NCBI GenBank assembly: GCA_028285595.1
Contig: JANQOW010000084.1
Span: forward strand, 1 to 64,000
Reading direction: 5' to 3'
Length of the DNA stretch: 64,000 nt
Origin: Hyphomicrobiales bacterium
Lineage (GTDB): Bacteria; Pseudomonadota; Alphaproteobacteria; Rhizobiales; CAJQND01
Shown here: one piece after another, positions 25,024-33,982 of the stretch
Layout: every line of letters begins with the position of its first letter
Numbering within the stretch: position 1 is the first letter of the stretch
Position numbers and translations under genes: made by a program
Notes under the pieces: generated by a model
Told to the model about the DNA's origin: nothing
The model's database searches: none
What the model saw: the letters and a program-made list of their open reading frames with translations, nothing else

Positions 25024-26445
25024 CTATGGATTTGCCGCGGCCTTGACGGCTTCATACCCCTTGAGCGCGGCCGCGCGGGCGCTGGCATGGTCAACAATCG
25101 GCTTGGGATAAGTCTCCCCGAGCACCACACCGTGACGCGCCAATGTTTCAGCCGGGGCCTCAAACGGGGCATGAACGTACTCGTCAGGAAGGTCAGCCAA
25201 CTCAGGACACCAGCGCCGCACATAGGCTCCGTCAGGATCGAACTTGCGGCCCTGGGTCATGGGATTGAAGATGCGGAAATACGGTGACGCATCCGCGCCG
25301 CTGCCGGCCACCCATTGCCACCCGGCCGAATTGTTGGCCAGGTCGGCATCCAGCAGTGTGTCCCAGAACCAGGTCTCGCCGTGCTGCCAATGGATTTGGA
25401 GGTGCTTAATCAAGAAGCTCGCAGCCACCATGCGCACCCGGTTGTGCATCGTGCCGGTGTTCCAGAGCTCCCGAAGACCGGCATCTACGATCGGATATCC
25501 GGTTTGCCCTGATTGCCAGGCCGACAGCCGATCAGGACTTTCCTGCCAGGGATAGGCATCGAACGTCGGACGCCAATTCTTATCGGGCAGGGTGGGGAAA
25601 TGGAAAAGCAGATGATTTGAAAACTCACGCCAGCCCACTTCGCTCAGGAACTTGAAGGCATCCTTCTCCAATGCGCTGTTCAGGCTGCTTGCCATGTTGG
25701 TCTGCGCCCACACCTGCCGGGGTGAAATCTCACCAAAATGCAGATGCGGTGAAAGGCGCGAAACGTTCGGCAGATCCGGCCGGTCGCGCAAGTCACCATA
25801 TCCCTTCAAGCCCTCTTCCAGAAACGCTGCGAGCCGGGCTTGCGCTCCGGCCTCGCCAGGCTGCCAATGGGTCTCCCATCCGGCGGCCCAGTTGGGCTTG
25901 TCCGGCAGCAACTGCCAGTCTGACAAAGCCTCTCCAAGACCATCAATCGGACCCAGATGAATTTCAGGCGCCCCTAATGGCGCCTCAACCGGCCGCTGCC
26001 GGGCCGCCTTCCAAAACGGAGTATAGACCTTGAACGGGCCGCCGCTTCCGGTCTCTACTTCCCACGGCTCGTGCAGAACATTGGCTTTGAAACTACGCGC
26101 GCCAAGGCCGGCTTCGCTGAGAGCAGACTTAATCTCGGTGTCGCGGGCAACTGCGTGAGGCTCGTAGGAGCGGTTCCAATAGATGGCCTCTGCGCCCAGC
26201 TCTTTGGCGAGCTGGGGAATGATCTGCCGAGGATCGCCCCGGCGCAGCACAATGCCGCCCAGGCTTTCACTGAGCGCGCTGAGGCTGTGGTGCAGCCACC
26301 ATTTGCTCGCGGCGCCAATGGGCCAAGGATCTGTTTCATCCAACACGAACACCGGCACAATCGCGCCATGTTGCGCAGCCGCATGAGCAAGTGCGGGGTG
26401 ATCTGAGATCCGAAGATCGTTTCTGAACCAAACAAGAGCCGTCAT
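25024..26445 (-). CDS. phrB: Deoxyribodipyrimidine photolyase (class I cryptochrome/photolyase)
   Basis: A 473-residue photolyase that uses light and reduced FAD to split cyclobutane pyrimidine dimers. The N-terminal antenna domain begins TALVWFRNDLRISDHPAL. FAD and DNA contacts appear in LSPHLHFGEISPRQVW, SEVGWREFSNHL, TGYPIVDAGLRELWNTG, MHNRVRMVAASFLIKHL and NNSAGWQWVAGSGADASPYF, all in order. Residues for the electron-transfer Trp chain are present in these segments. I chose ATG 26445 because it gives the canonical start; an earlier in-frame ATG at 26475 adds ten unrelated residues. Length fits the CPD class I family. Confidence 0.97.
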   Translation of the reverse strand: MTALVWFRNDLRISDHPALAHAAAQHGAIVPVFVLDETDPWPIGAASKWWLHHSLSALSESLGGIVLRRGDPRQIIPQLAKELGAEAIYWNRSYEPHAVARDTEIKSALSEAGLGARSFKANVLHEPWEVETGSGGPFKVYTPFWKAARQRPVEAPLGAPEIHLGPIDGLGEALSDWQLLPDKPNWAAGWETHWQPGEAGAQARLAAFLEEGLKGYGDLRDRPDLPNVSRLSPHLHFGEISPRQVWAQTNMASSLNSALEKDAFKFLSEVGWREFSNHLLFHFPTLPDKNWRPTFDAYPWQESPDRLSAWQSGQTGYPIVDAGLRELWNTGTMHNRVRMVAASFLIKHLQIHWQHGETWFWDTLLDADLANNSAGWQWVAGSGADASPYFRIFNPMTQGRKFDPDGAYVRRWCPELADLPDEYVHAPFEAPAETLARHGVVLGETYPKPIVDHASARAAALKGYEAVKAAANP

Positions 26446-26516
26446 TGTGCGCACGTCCTTACACCAATTCGGCACGTCAGCCGATGGTTCAAGTACGTTG
26501 CGGATCTAGCGGCGGG

Positions 26517-27449
26517 TCACTTCACGTAGGCGGCTACGTCCTGCATGCCGTTGGGCTGTGCCGGATCGATGTGGAAATCGATTTTGCGCACGAACTCTGT
26601 GGCCCGGTTCAGCTTCAGCTTCTTCCACGCCAAGGTCAGCGCGGCCTTGGGGTAGACCGACAAGCCGCTGGCCTCGCGGCAGCGGGGCGTGTAGCCCAGA
26701 TGGTTGCGCAGGATACCGTTGGCATAGTTCACCGCATAGGCGTTGCGGATCTGTTTGCTCCAATGCTCCGTGGTTACGGAGATGTTCAGGCAATCTTCGT
26801 TGACCACCCTGTGGGGGCCGTTCAGCGCCCAGTGCAGCATGTCGCCTGGCTTAAGGTCGTGGATTTCCGCATGGGCATCGAACCAGGTCTCGTAGGGGAT
26901 TTCCTCTTCCTGGGTGCCCATAACGATGTTCTCAATGCTCTCCGGCTGAAGAAAGGGTGCTGTGTTGGGATAGATGTAGACCCGTTTGCGGCCCGCAATC
27001 TGCCAGAGGGCCTGACCGGGAATGTCCGCATGGTAATAGACCTGCGCCCCGGGTGAGGAGACCAGGATCCCCAGATTGTGTTTGAAGGTACTGAGGCCCG
27101 GTACCAGCCCTTCGAATTCGGCAAAGATCTCTTCCAGCAGCGCAGCGTAGCGCGCATCCACTTCCATGACCCGGCGCAGATTGATCCACATCCGCCCTTT
27201 GGTGATGGCCTCCAGAACCTGATGGCCGGAGTTTCCGGCCACGTTTCCCTCGCGCCATTCTCTTTGCAAAGGATCGGATCCCATGCTGTTGAGATTGTAC
27301 TTGTCTTCCGGATAGTCATCGATCAGCGCTGCGATGGCGTCTTCGCTGAACAGTCCGGTCTCCTTAAGCCGGTGGCCCAACTTGATGGTGTGATTGCCAA
27401 ACAAAGCCCTATGCCTGTCTGTCCATCCGTCGAGAAGATTGGGGGTCAT
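26517..27449 (-). CDS. Cupin/JmjC-like domain protein, probable Fe(II)/2OG hydroxylase
   Basis: A 310-residue protein. A JmjC/cupin_8-type core is suggested by SPGAQVYYHADIPGQALWQI (HxD iron ligands), GRKRVYIYPNT, and LKPGDMLHWALNGPHRVVN with the distal His. After the core come NISVTTEHW and a basic C-terminal segment. Such proteins hydroxylate proteins, tRNA or small molecules; I do not recognise this subgroup's substrate. It starts 44 bases after the CelD-type acetyltransferase gene on the same strand, so the pair is likely an operon. ATG 27449 is preferred to a TTG at 27464. Confidence 0.78.
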   Translation of the reverse strand: MTPNLLDGWTDRHRALFGNHTIKLGHRLKETGLFSEDAIAALIDDYPEDKYNLNSMGSDPLQREWREGNVAGNSGHQVLEAITKGRMWINLRRVMEVDARYAALLEEIFAEFEGLVPGLSTFKHNLGILVSSPGAQVYYHADIPGQALWQIAGRKRVYIYPNTAPFLQPESIENIVMGTQEEEIPYETWFDAHAEIHDLKPGDMLHWALNGPHRVVNEDCLNISVTTEHWSKQIRNAYAVNYANGILRNHLGYTPRCREASGLSVYPKAALTLAWKKLKLNRATEFVRKIDFHIDPAQPNGMQDVAAYVK

Positions 27450-27492
27450 GATAAAGGCCTCCAAATTGGTGTGTGATGTGAGAAGGGGCCGG

Positions 27493-28731
27493 TCAGCCGC
27501 TTGATTTGTTGGCCAGTGCAGAGACCAGCATCCGGCGCTTGGCTTCCGGCAATACCTGTACCGTGTGCTTCAATGCCGGCCGCAGGCGCTTTACCCACAG
27601 CTCCGTGCGGGCCAGCCCCAGAACAGACTGTGCGTCCAGGTGGGTCAGCAAAGGAACTTCGAGGTTCGACCAGTCGTCCTTGTAGCTGCTGGCATTGCCT
27701 AAGAGATCATAGGTCTTCAGATTGTTATCGATCGCCCAGCGCAACATGAGGTCCATTTCGATTTTGCCGGGGGAATAGCCGCGCAGTTCCCATTCAAAGG
27801 CCCCGAGATAGCTGATGTAGTCGCCGCCCCGCTCAAAACCGATCTCAATGGAAACGGGCTTGCCGTCTAAAGTGAGCACACCCACCAGCGCACGGCCTGC
27901 GACGCCTTGAGCGGCCGGCAAGGACGACAGAAAGCGTTCATTGCCTTCCATACTCAATGCACGGCTCATCTTGCCGGTCTTTTGAAGCCACACATCTTTC
28001 ATGCGCAGGGCTGCCTTCACGGCCTCTCGGTACTCGGACGTGCCGCCCTCATAGACGGCAAAATCGAGTGCACCGTGTGTTTCAAGCTTGCGGCGTCTTC
28101 GGCCGCGGCCCCGTCTGGTGGTTTTGGAGAGGGAATCCACATAGTCCTGAACCGACTCGAAACGGCCGAGGTCCATGATGGACGTCAGGTTTTGCGCCTC
28201 AGCAATGCCTGCATCGTCAAACAGAGCCATGGCCAATGCGCTTGTGGCCGGGACGTTTGCCAACTCAATAGTGTCAATCTTTGGCAAACGCTGAATGTGT
28301 CCCCAGCACGCGGCAATAGCGGCATCTGCCCGCTCGCCAGGCTCGGCCAGCACATTGCCGTATTCACCATGAGGCCATGTGAGCCAGGTCAGACTGTGCA
28401 GACCCATGGGGCCCTGTTCGAGCATCAACGGCCACAGCATGACCGGATCGCCGCGTTCGCTGACCGCGAAGATACGGGCCTGCGGGCGGCCGTCATCGCC
28501 ATCACCATCGCTTGAGCCAAACTCGGTGAACCAGCGCTCGCACCAGTCGTAAGTTTGAAAGTAAGTGAAGCTCGCCTCGGCCCGGTCTTCCAACGTGCGC
28601 CAATGCGGCTCAAGCGCTCGCAGTTCGGTCAGATTCGTAGCCAGCTCAAAAGAAAGATTAGGATACATGCGCGTCTGCCCCGGCGCATCGCTGCTTGTGG
28701 TTAATGAAGTGTTACTGCTTGTTCCCAACAT
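27493..28731 (-). CDS. GNAT family N-acetyltransferase, CelD/BcsL-like (BioF2-like domain)
   Basis: A 412-residue protein with the double-GNAT layout of CelD/BcsL-type acetyltransferases. ALEPHWRTLEDRAEASFTYF and TYDWCERWFTEF open the first half. The second half has the basic SKTTRRGRGRRRRKLE stretch followed by the acetyl-CoA fold (VGVLTLDGKPVSIEIGFERG, YISYLGAFEWELRGYSPGKI, YDLLGNASSYKDDWSNLEVP). Relatives act in polysaccharide or surface-polymer modification; the acceptor is unknown here. An alternative start is the ATG at 28668 (MYPNLSFELATN). The JmjC-like gene follows directly. Confidence 0.85.
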   Translation of the reverse strand: MLGTSSNTSLTTSSDAPGQTRMYPNLSFELATNLTELRALEPHWRTLEDRAEASFTYFQTYDWCERWFTEFGSSDGDGDDGRPQARIFAVSERGDPVMLWPLMLEQGPMGLHSLTWLTWPHGEYGNVLAEPGERADAAIAACWGHIQRLPKIDTIELANVPATSALAMALFDDAGIAEAQNLTSIMDLGRFESVQDYVDSLSKTTRRGRGRRRRKLETHGALDFAVYEGGTSEYREAVKAALRMKDVWLQKTGKMSRALSMEGNERFLSSLPAAQGVAGRALVGVLTLDGKPVSIEIGFERGGDYISYLGAFEWELRGYSPGKIEMDLMLRWAIDNNLKTYDLLGNASSYKDDWSNLEVPLLTHLDAQSVLGLARTELWVKRLRPALKHTVQVLPEAKRRMLVSALANKSSG

Positions 28732-28818
28732 GACACGCGTCCGGTTTTGTGTGGTTTCGTCAAACCAGGAGTTGCAAATCCGGTGCCACTATTTTGCCGC
28801 TACAGAGTCACAAATCCG

Positions 28819-29592
28819 TCAATTGCGGGCCAGTTGAAGCAGTGTCTGCCGCGTATGTTCATCGGCTGGGAACATCAGTTCGATCTTAAGCTCGGCAAGC
28901 GCGATGTCCTCAGCCGTGCCGAATTGGGCAAGGGTTGAGAAGAAGGACAAAACCCCACCATTGGCTTTGTAGCGCGCCGGGATGATGGCCGGCAGCGGTT
29001 GGGGCGGCGCGGTATGCGGCGTACGCTTGAGAACATCCGTCAGCGCGTTTGCGGCCTCGTCCAGGACAGGGTCTCCCCCAAGATGAGCGCTTTCGGTGTG
29101 CAGCCGCACCACCATGTGTTGCGCGATCTCCGTCCAGTTCTCGATCACTTGAGCAAATCGCACGCCATCGGTTACGGCAGCGAGCAGGCTATCGCCCTCA
29201 GATAGGCCAGCACCGGAGAGCAGCAGTGCGCCGGCACTGTTGGCCTTAACGATTGTCCAATGCCGATCCAGAGCCATGGCCGGATAAGGGTTATGGCGTT
29301 CCAAGGTCCAGTCCACAGCCGCGCGCACGTGGGACATATCTTCCGCATCCAAATCGCGGTTTTGGTAGGCGGGGGCATAGCCGGCCGCATTCAGCAGCAC
29401 GTTGCGGGCAGCGCGCGGCACCTCAAGGGTCTCGCAAAGCTGCAATACCATCGATCGGCTGGGGTTGGCGCGCCCGGTTTCCAGAAAAGAGATATGCCGG
29501 GCGGAGACGTTGGACGACAGACCAAGGTCTAGCTGGCTCATGCGCCGTTGACCGCGCCATTCCTTCAGTGCCGTGCCGAAACTGGTGTCCAT
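28819..29592 (-). CDS. XRE family transcriptional regulator with MmyB-like ligand-binding domain
   Basis: A 257-residue regulator. The N-terminal helix-turn-helix is FGTALKEWRGQRRMSQLDLG, SSNVSARHISFLETGRANPS (about 5-60). The C-terminal MmyB-type PAS-like domain includes NAAGYAPAYQNRDL, PYPAMALDRHWTIVKANSAG and the conserved end ...FGTAEDIALAELKIELMFPA. In this family the domain may bind fatty acids or other small ligands. ATG 29604 is an equally possible start. It is divergent from the small membrane-protein gene at 29729, which is a candidate target. Confidence 0.9.
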   Translation of the reverse strand: MDTSFGTALKEWRGQRRMSQLDLGLSSNVSARHISFLETGRANPSRSMVLQLCETLEVPRAARNVLLNAAGYAPAYQNRDLDAEDMSHVRAAVDWTLERHNPYPAMALDRHWTIVKANSAGALLLSGAGLSEGDSLLAAVTDGVRFAQVIENWTEIAQHMVVRLHTESAHLGGDPVLDEAANALTDVLKRTPHTAPPQPLPAIIPARYKANGGVLSFFSTLAQFGTAEDIALAELKIELMFPADEHTRQTLLQLARN

Positions 29593-29728
29593 AAATGACC
29601 TCATCTGCCTGTTCAGATGACGAGTATAGGCGGTTTCGGCCTTGGCGCACTTACCTCCGAGGTAATTGTGGAGCGTTGTTGTTCGGGGCATCCAAAAGGC
29701 ATGTTCAATGCGAAAAGGAACTTTGAGA

Positions 29729-30160
29729 ATGTCGAATTCCCGAAACATGACCTTTCTGAAGGGGGCTGCCATTGTTGTGATCCTGTTTGGCATCGTGGCC
29801 GCCGCTGCGCCGGTCCCGGCCCTTTCCGGCCCAACGGTGCTGTTGCTGGATCTCGCTTTCTGGCCGCTGGATGGGGCGCAAAGCCTGACGGCGCCGGAAA
29901 GCCGGCTCTTGTGTGCCGTTGGCGGAGGCGTTTTGGTGGGGTGGGGGGCGCTCCTGTTTTCTGTGGCCGGGCAGGTGGGCTCAATCCAACCCGCCATGCT
30001 GCGCAAGTTTGTGATCATCAGCATCAGCAGTTGGTTTGTGGTTGATTCTCTGGGTTCATTTGCTGCCGGCGCTCCCATGAACGTGCTCTTCAACGTGGGC
30101 TTCCTGTTGCTGTTTATTGCCCCTGTCTGGAACGTGGGGCGCCTCCAAACCCAATCCTAA
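29729..30160 (+). CDS. Hypothetical membrane protein (143 aa)
   Basis: Not a family I can name. Four hydrophobic segments are visible, beginning with LKGAAIVVILFGIVAAAAP, then GPTVLLLDLAFWPLDG, a Gly-rich LLCAVGGGVLVGWGALLFSV helix, ISISSWFVVDSLGSFAAGA, and NVGFLLLFIAPVW. The spacing resembles small inner-membrane proteins of unknown function. ATG 29729 is favoured because an AAAAGGA sequence precedes it; earlier in-frame starts fall in the promoter gap. It is divergent from the XRE regulator. Confidence 0.75.
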   Translation: MSNSRNMTFLKGAAIVVILFGIVAAAAPVPALSGPTVLLLDLAFWPLDGAQSLTAPESRLLCAVGGGVLVGWGALLFSVAGQVGSIQPAMLRKFVIISISSWFVVDSLGSFAAGAPMNVLFNVGFLLLFIAPVWNVGRLQTQS

Positions 30161-30184
30161 TCTTGGCTGACGCTCCGGCCATCT

Positions 30185-30211
30185 GGTCCTCCCTGCAGAT
30201 GCGGGAGGACC
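30185..30211 (+). terminator. Perfect 9-bp hairpin between two genes
   Basis: GGTCCTCCC (30185-30193) and GGGAGGACC (30203-30211) with a 9-base loop, 25 bases after the membrane-protein stop. There is no T-run after it, so intrinsic termination is uncertain. Confidence 0.45.
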
Positions 30212-30317
30212 TTACCCACAAATCCGTCTCCCAATTTCGGCACACCCTGCTATAAGGGCCCCATTCAATATAGGCACGGACAGCAATTGCGGGCCTTCCG
30301 ACCCGCCCCTCAAACCC

Positions 30318-31316
30318 ATGTTGATGCGGACCAAAAAGAGCGCTGGTGAGCCATTGCGGGCAAGTCTGGTGGGCGTGCCGGGGAACGAAATCGTTCCCGG
30401 TGCCACTGTCGGCGTGGCCCATGCCTCCGATGGCACCGCCCTGCGCTATGCCATCTGGGGCGAAGAGATGCGGGCTCCGAAAGGCACCGTGTGTTTGCTG
30501 CAGGGACGCGGCGAGTTTATCGAGAAGCACTTTGAGACGATCGCGGACCTTCTCAGCATGGGGTACGCCGTGGCGACCCTCGATTGGCGCGGGCAGGGCG
30601 GGTCTCAACGGCTTACCGCCAATCCGCGAAAGGGGCATATTGGCGGTTTTAAACAGTATGATGACGATCTGCAGGCCTTCGTCACCCAAGCCGTGCTGCC
30701 GGACTGCCCCCCGCCTTACTTTGGTTTGGGCCATTCAATGGGTGGAAACATCCTGATCAACGCGGCGATCAAGCGAAACTGGTTTGAAAAAGTGGTGGTC
30801 ACCTCGCCTTTGATCGATCTTGCCGGAGACGGGTTCCCGCGCGGTCTTATGAAGTTGGCAGCCACATTTGCCAAAGCCATGGGGCTGGGGCGCTCCCAGG
30901 TGCCGGCACCAACGGGCGCAGGGTTTGCGGCCTGGGACTTCCCAGATAATCCCTTTACGGGCGACATTACGCGCTTTGAGCGGACCAAGCAGGTGATTGA
31001 AGAGGCGCCGGAACTCGCGGTCGGTCGGGTGACATTCGGTTGGACGTATGCAGCGCTGCAGGCCATTGACGGGCTGGCGGCAGTGCGCAAGGGCACGATC
31101 TTGCGCACGCCCGTGCTGATCGTCGCTGCCGGCAGAGACCGGGTGGTCTCCACTCAGGCCTGCCGGGAGTTTTCGACGCGGGTGGCCAACGTTTCAACCA
31201 TTGTGCTGGATGGTGCACGCCACGAAATCCTGTTGGAGCGGGACAGTTATCGTGAGCAATTCTGGGCGGCCTTCAAAGCGTTCATCCACGATCAAGACCC
31301 GATGGTCCCCCTTTAG
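30318..31316 (+). CDS. Alpha/beta hydrolase (lysophospholipase / monoglyceride lipase type)
   Basis: A 332-residue serine hydrolase of the S33/Hydrolase_4 type. The nucleophile elbow is GLGHSMGGNIL (about residues 135-145). The oxyanion region is CLLQGRGEFIEKHFETI, typical of PldB-like enzymes, with YAVATLDWRGQGGSQRL after it. The catalytic Asp is expected in VLIVAAGRDRVVS and the His in LDGARHEILLERD. Likely hydrolyses monoacylglycerols or lysophospholipids. Its stop shares TTAG with the convergent glycosyltransferase. Confidence 0.92.
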   Translation: MLMRTKKSAGEPLRASLVGVPGNEIVPGATVGVAHASDGTALRYAIWGEEMRAPKGTVCLLQGRGEFIEKHFETIADLLSMGYAVATLDWRGQGGSQRLTANPRKGHIGGFKQYDDDLQAFVTQAVLPDCPPPYFGLGHSMGGNILINAAIKRNWFEKVVVTSPLIDLAGDGFPRGLMKLAATFAKAMGLGRSQVPAPTGAGFAAWDFPDNPFTGDITRFERTKQVIEEAPELAVGRVTFGWTYAALQAIDGLAAVRKGTILRTPVLIVAAGRDRVVSTQACREFSTRVANVSTIVLDGARHEILLERDSYREQFWAAFKAFIHDQDPMVPL

Positions 31317-32038
31317 ACCGGCGCCTTGGCAAATCTGCAGGCCTTTCGGCGCGACCGCCAGGCGGTCTTGAATATGGTGCCCAAAATAGCGTGACCGGCG
31401 AGAACCGTTCCGCGCACGGTGCCGGAAATTTTGGAATGGCCGATACGCGCCCGGTAATCCACCGGCACTTCACGGATACGGAGCCCTTCCTGGATCGCCC
31501 TGAGCTGCATTTCCACCGTCCAGCCAAAGGCCTGATCGCGCATGTTGATCAGTCTTAAGGCATCTGCCCGAATGGCTCTGAATGGGCCGAGATCGGTGTA
31601 TGGATGGCCCCAGAACAGCCTGATGAGAAAGCAGGCCAGCCAGTTGCCAAAGCGCTGCTGGGGCGTCAACGCACCGCGTTCGCACTGGCCGAGCGGTCGT
31701 GAGCCGATGACCAGATCGATCTTCTCCGACGTGATCGGGTCGACCAAGCGGTCCATTTGTTGCGGAAAGTCGCTGTAGTCTCCGTCCACAAATACAACCA
31801 CATCGCAAGGCTCCAGCGCGGCGATGCCGGCAAGGCATGCCGCGCCGTACGCACCTTCCGGCTGATAGGTGACGGTTGCACCGAGCGCACGGGCAATCTC
31901 GGCGGTCTCGTCTTCTGAACCGTTGTCGGCCACGACAATTTGGTCCACCCACTCCGGAATGGCCTCGATCACTTTCGCAATGGCCTTTGCTTCATTTAAA
32001 GCGGGAATGACTACGCCGATTTTATGATTGTGACGCAT
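31313..32038 (-). CDS. Glycosyltransferase family 2 protein
   Basis: A 241-residue GT-A fold enzyme like polyprenyl-phosphate sugar transferases. IGVVIPALNEAKAIAKVIEA is the donor-binding start, IVVADNGSEDETAEIARALG follows, and the D-x-D-like metal motif is FVDGDYSDFP. There are no membrane helices, unlike full dolichol-phosphate mannose synthases. Its start overlaps the end of the GT-C gene by 17 bases, so the two are coupled: the GT2 could charge a lipid carrier that the GT-C protein uses. Confidence 0.9.
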   Translation of the reverse strand: MRHNHKIGVVIPALNEAKAIAKVIEAIPEWVDQIVVADNGSEDETAEIARALGATVTYQPEGAYGAACLAGIAALEPCDVVVFVDGDYSDFPQQMDRLVDPITSEKIDLVIGSRPLGQCERGALTPQQRFGNWLACFLIRLFWGHPYTDLGPFRAIRADALRLINMRDQAFGWTVEMQLRAIQEGLRIREVPVDYRARIGHSKISGTVRGTVLAGHAILGTIFKTAWRSRRKACRFAKAPV

Positions 32039-33473
32039 AGCTTTCCTCTTTGATGTGAGATGTTGCGGAGCGGTCGCGCAGCCAGTCTGCCAGCAAAAGG
32101 GCCCAAACGGGCAGCCAGATTAGCCAGACAACCCCATGACGATAGGTGTCTTCCATATCGCGTGCTGCGAAATGAAAGTAGAGATAGTGCAACGGCAACA
32201 GCGCCCCGGCCAGCAGCAGAGCACGCACGGGGAAAATACACAAGAAGGGTGCAATCCAAACGAAGTACCAGGGAAACTGCGACGGCGAGAGCAGATAAAG
32301 CGCGCCGGCCAGCGCGAACATCTGCCAGACGGTCTCACGGCCATCGCGGGCCTTTCGGTGCAAGACGGCGATGAAGGCCGCCGCCAGCATGGCCGCCAGC
32401 AAGCCGCGGGTGAGCAGGCCTGGATCAAACGCGTCCAGAACAGCTTGAGGGCCAAGGTGCACCAGCCATTCCGCCACTAAGAAAGAGGCTGAGGAGGCGC
32501 GCCATTTTTGCGCGTAAGCCACAAAGCCTGAGTCACTGCCGAGCCCGGCCTGAAGCACCGGCCAGGCAAACAAGATCAGCAGGAACGTCGCCATTCCCGT
32601 CGCGGCAGCGAGCGTTTTCCTATCATTCAACAAACGCCGGAACACAGCCGCGCTCAACACAATGGGCCAAAGCTTCACGCCTGCGGCAACGGCGAGAAGG
32701 CCGGACGCCCACACCGGTCTGGACACCAGCGCGGCCCAGACGCCCGCCACCAACGGCAGCAACAAGACCGGCTCCATGTGTGCAGAGTTGGCGAGTTCCT
32801 TGATGATCAGAGGGTTCCACCAGTAAAGAGCGCACCACAGCTCCGAGCGCCCAAACCGCCGCAATATGGCGATCACGAAACCCATGGCGGTGAGCTCCAG
32901 GGCGATCAATAGGATCCGCCACGCATCGAGACTGAACGGCCCCATCAGGTGCGAAAGCGCAAATGCGGCCTGCGCCACAGGCGGGTAGACGGTGCGGTAT
33001 TCCGGATAGTTGATATCGTCGAATACCGGCCCGGCCTTATCCTTCAGGGCCTGTGCGTGTGGGTCTGTGCTGGCGCCGACCGCTTCGGGCGAAGCGGTGA
33101 ACGGGCTCTGGCCGGAAACCGTTACGGCGCCGTCCCAAAGATAACGATTATAGTCATCCTCCAAAATCGGGGTGCCGCCCAATTGGCTCAGGCGCATGGC
33201 CAGCCCGGCAAGGAGAATGAAGACCAAAAGAGATCTGGTGTTCAGATGTGTGCTGGACCTCACCAATACGGGCAATGCCAAGACCGCAATCAGGCAAACA
33301 CCGCAATAACTGGCGACCATAAGGACAATGGGCATGTCCTCCAGCGCCACGTCGCGCCCGAACATCGGGCTGGCGAGGCGTGCAGCGACCGCGGCGGACA
33401 TCAACAGCGCAGCCAACGCAAGCCAGCCCGGCCAGGGGGAGCGGGCCGGGCTGCTGAGTGTGGGACTACCCAT
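32022..33473 (-). CDS. Polytopic membrane glycosyltransferase (GT-C fold)
   Basis: A 483-residue protein with about eleven hydrophobic segments. The first periplasmic loop carries the acidic motif LEDDYNRYLWDGAVTVSGQS, typical of GT-C enzymes that take sugars from polyprenyl phosphate, and later YPEYRTVYPPVAQ. It resembles PIG-M/GT87-like mannosyltransferases but I cannot fix the family. It precedes and overlaps the GT2 gene and lies 43 bases after the small basic secreted-protein gene. Role inferred: transfer of a sugar to a cell-surface acceptor. Confidence 0.82.
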   Translation of the reverse strand: MGSPTLSSPARSPWPGWLALAALLMSAAVAARLASPMFGRDVALEDMPIVLMVASYCGVCLIAVLALPVLVRSSTHLNTRSLLVFILLAGLAMRLSQLGGTPILEDDYNRYLWDGAVTVSGQSPFTASPEAVGASTDPHAQALKDKAGPVFDDINYPEYRTVYPPVAQAAFALSHLMGPFSLDAWRILLIALELTAMGFVIAILRRFGRSELWCALYWWNPLIIKELANSAHMEPVLLLPLVAGVWAALVSRPVWASGLLAVAAGVKLWPIVLSAAVFRRLLNDRKTLAAATGMATFLLILFAWPVLQAGLGSDSGFVAYAQKWRASSASFLVAEWLVHLGPQAVLDAFDPGLLTRGLLAAMLAAAFIAVLHRKARDGRETVWQMFALAGALYLLSPSQFPWYFVWIAPFLCIFPVRALLLAGALLPLHYLYFHFAARDMEDTYRHGVVWLIWLPVWALLLADWLRDRSATSHIKEESYASQS

Positions 33474-33516
33474 GTGTTCGGAGCGGGGTTGCGGCGCTCA
33501 CGCGCCGCATACCGGA

Positions 33517-33750
33517 TTAGCCGGAGTAGCTGCCGCGCCGCTTCTTCTTCCGCTTTTTCTTCTTTTTGGACTGGGCCACTTGCATCGGCTGTTGCGTTGC
33601 AGTGTCCGTCACGGTTTGCGGTGTGGCGAAGGAGAGACCTGGTGCCTTAGCGGCCACGGCCGGAGAGGAGGCAATGCCAACGGTAACTGCCGCGAGCAGC
33701 GCAAGCGCGGCCGGGCCGGCAAGTTTCACGCGGAGAGAAGATGAGATCAT
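33517..33750 (-). CDS. Small secreted protein with a poly-basic tail
   Basis: A 77-residue protein. A signal peptide (basic MISSSLRVK, hydrophobic core, cleavage after AVAA near residue 35) is followed by a short linker and a C-terminal Lys/Arg tract (SKKKKKRKKKRRGS). The ATG at 33750 is chosen because it starts the signal peptide; in-frame codons upstream do not add recognisable sequence. No family recognised. A strongly cationic secreted tail could bind nucleic acid, polysaccharide or LPS. It lies just upstream of the GT-C and GT2 genes. Confidence 0.65.
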   Translation of the reverse strand: MISSSLRVKLAGPAALALLAAVTVGIASSPAVAAKAPGLSFATPQTVTDTATQQPMQVAQSKKKKKRKKKRRGSYSG

Positions 33751-33982
33751 ATTTTTGGATCCTCGGGTTTCGGGGTTGCGGGACGGCCAATGTATAGGCG
33801 GGAATGCGATCACAGCTAAAGAGGCCTGAGATCAAATTGCAGTGTGCTTCCACGTGATCGAACCGTGCTTTGGGCTCACCGGATTGTCAGGCAACGTCAA
33901 GTGAAGTGTTTTGAGTTTCGAAAGCATGGCAGGCACTTAAGGGCTCTCGCTTCACGGTCGTTGTGTTAGAAAGGTTCAGCCC

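Noticed and set aside
28819-30093. A 424-codon version of the XRE regulator
   Set aside because: The upstream part is antisense to the small membrane-protein gene and has no domain; the helix-turn-helix protein starts at 29592 or 29604.
33949-33982. A strong promoter directly before the DUF547 gene
   Set aside because: No -35/-10 pair with acceptable spacing could be found in 33751-33982; only a weak Shine-Dalgarno-like AGAAAGG is seen.
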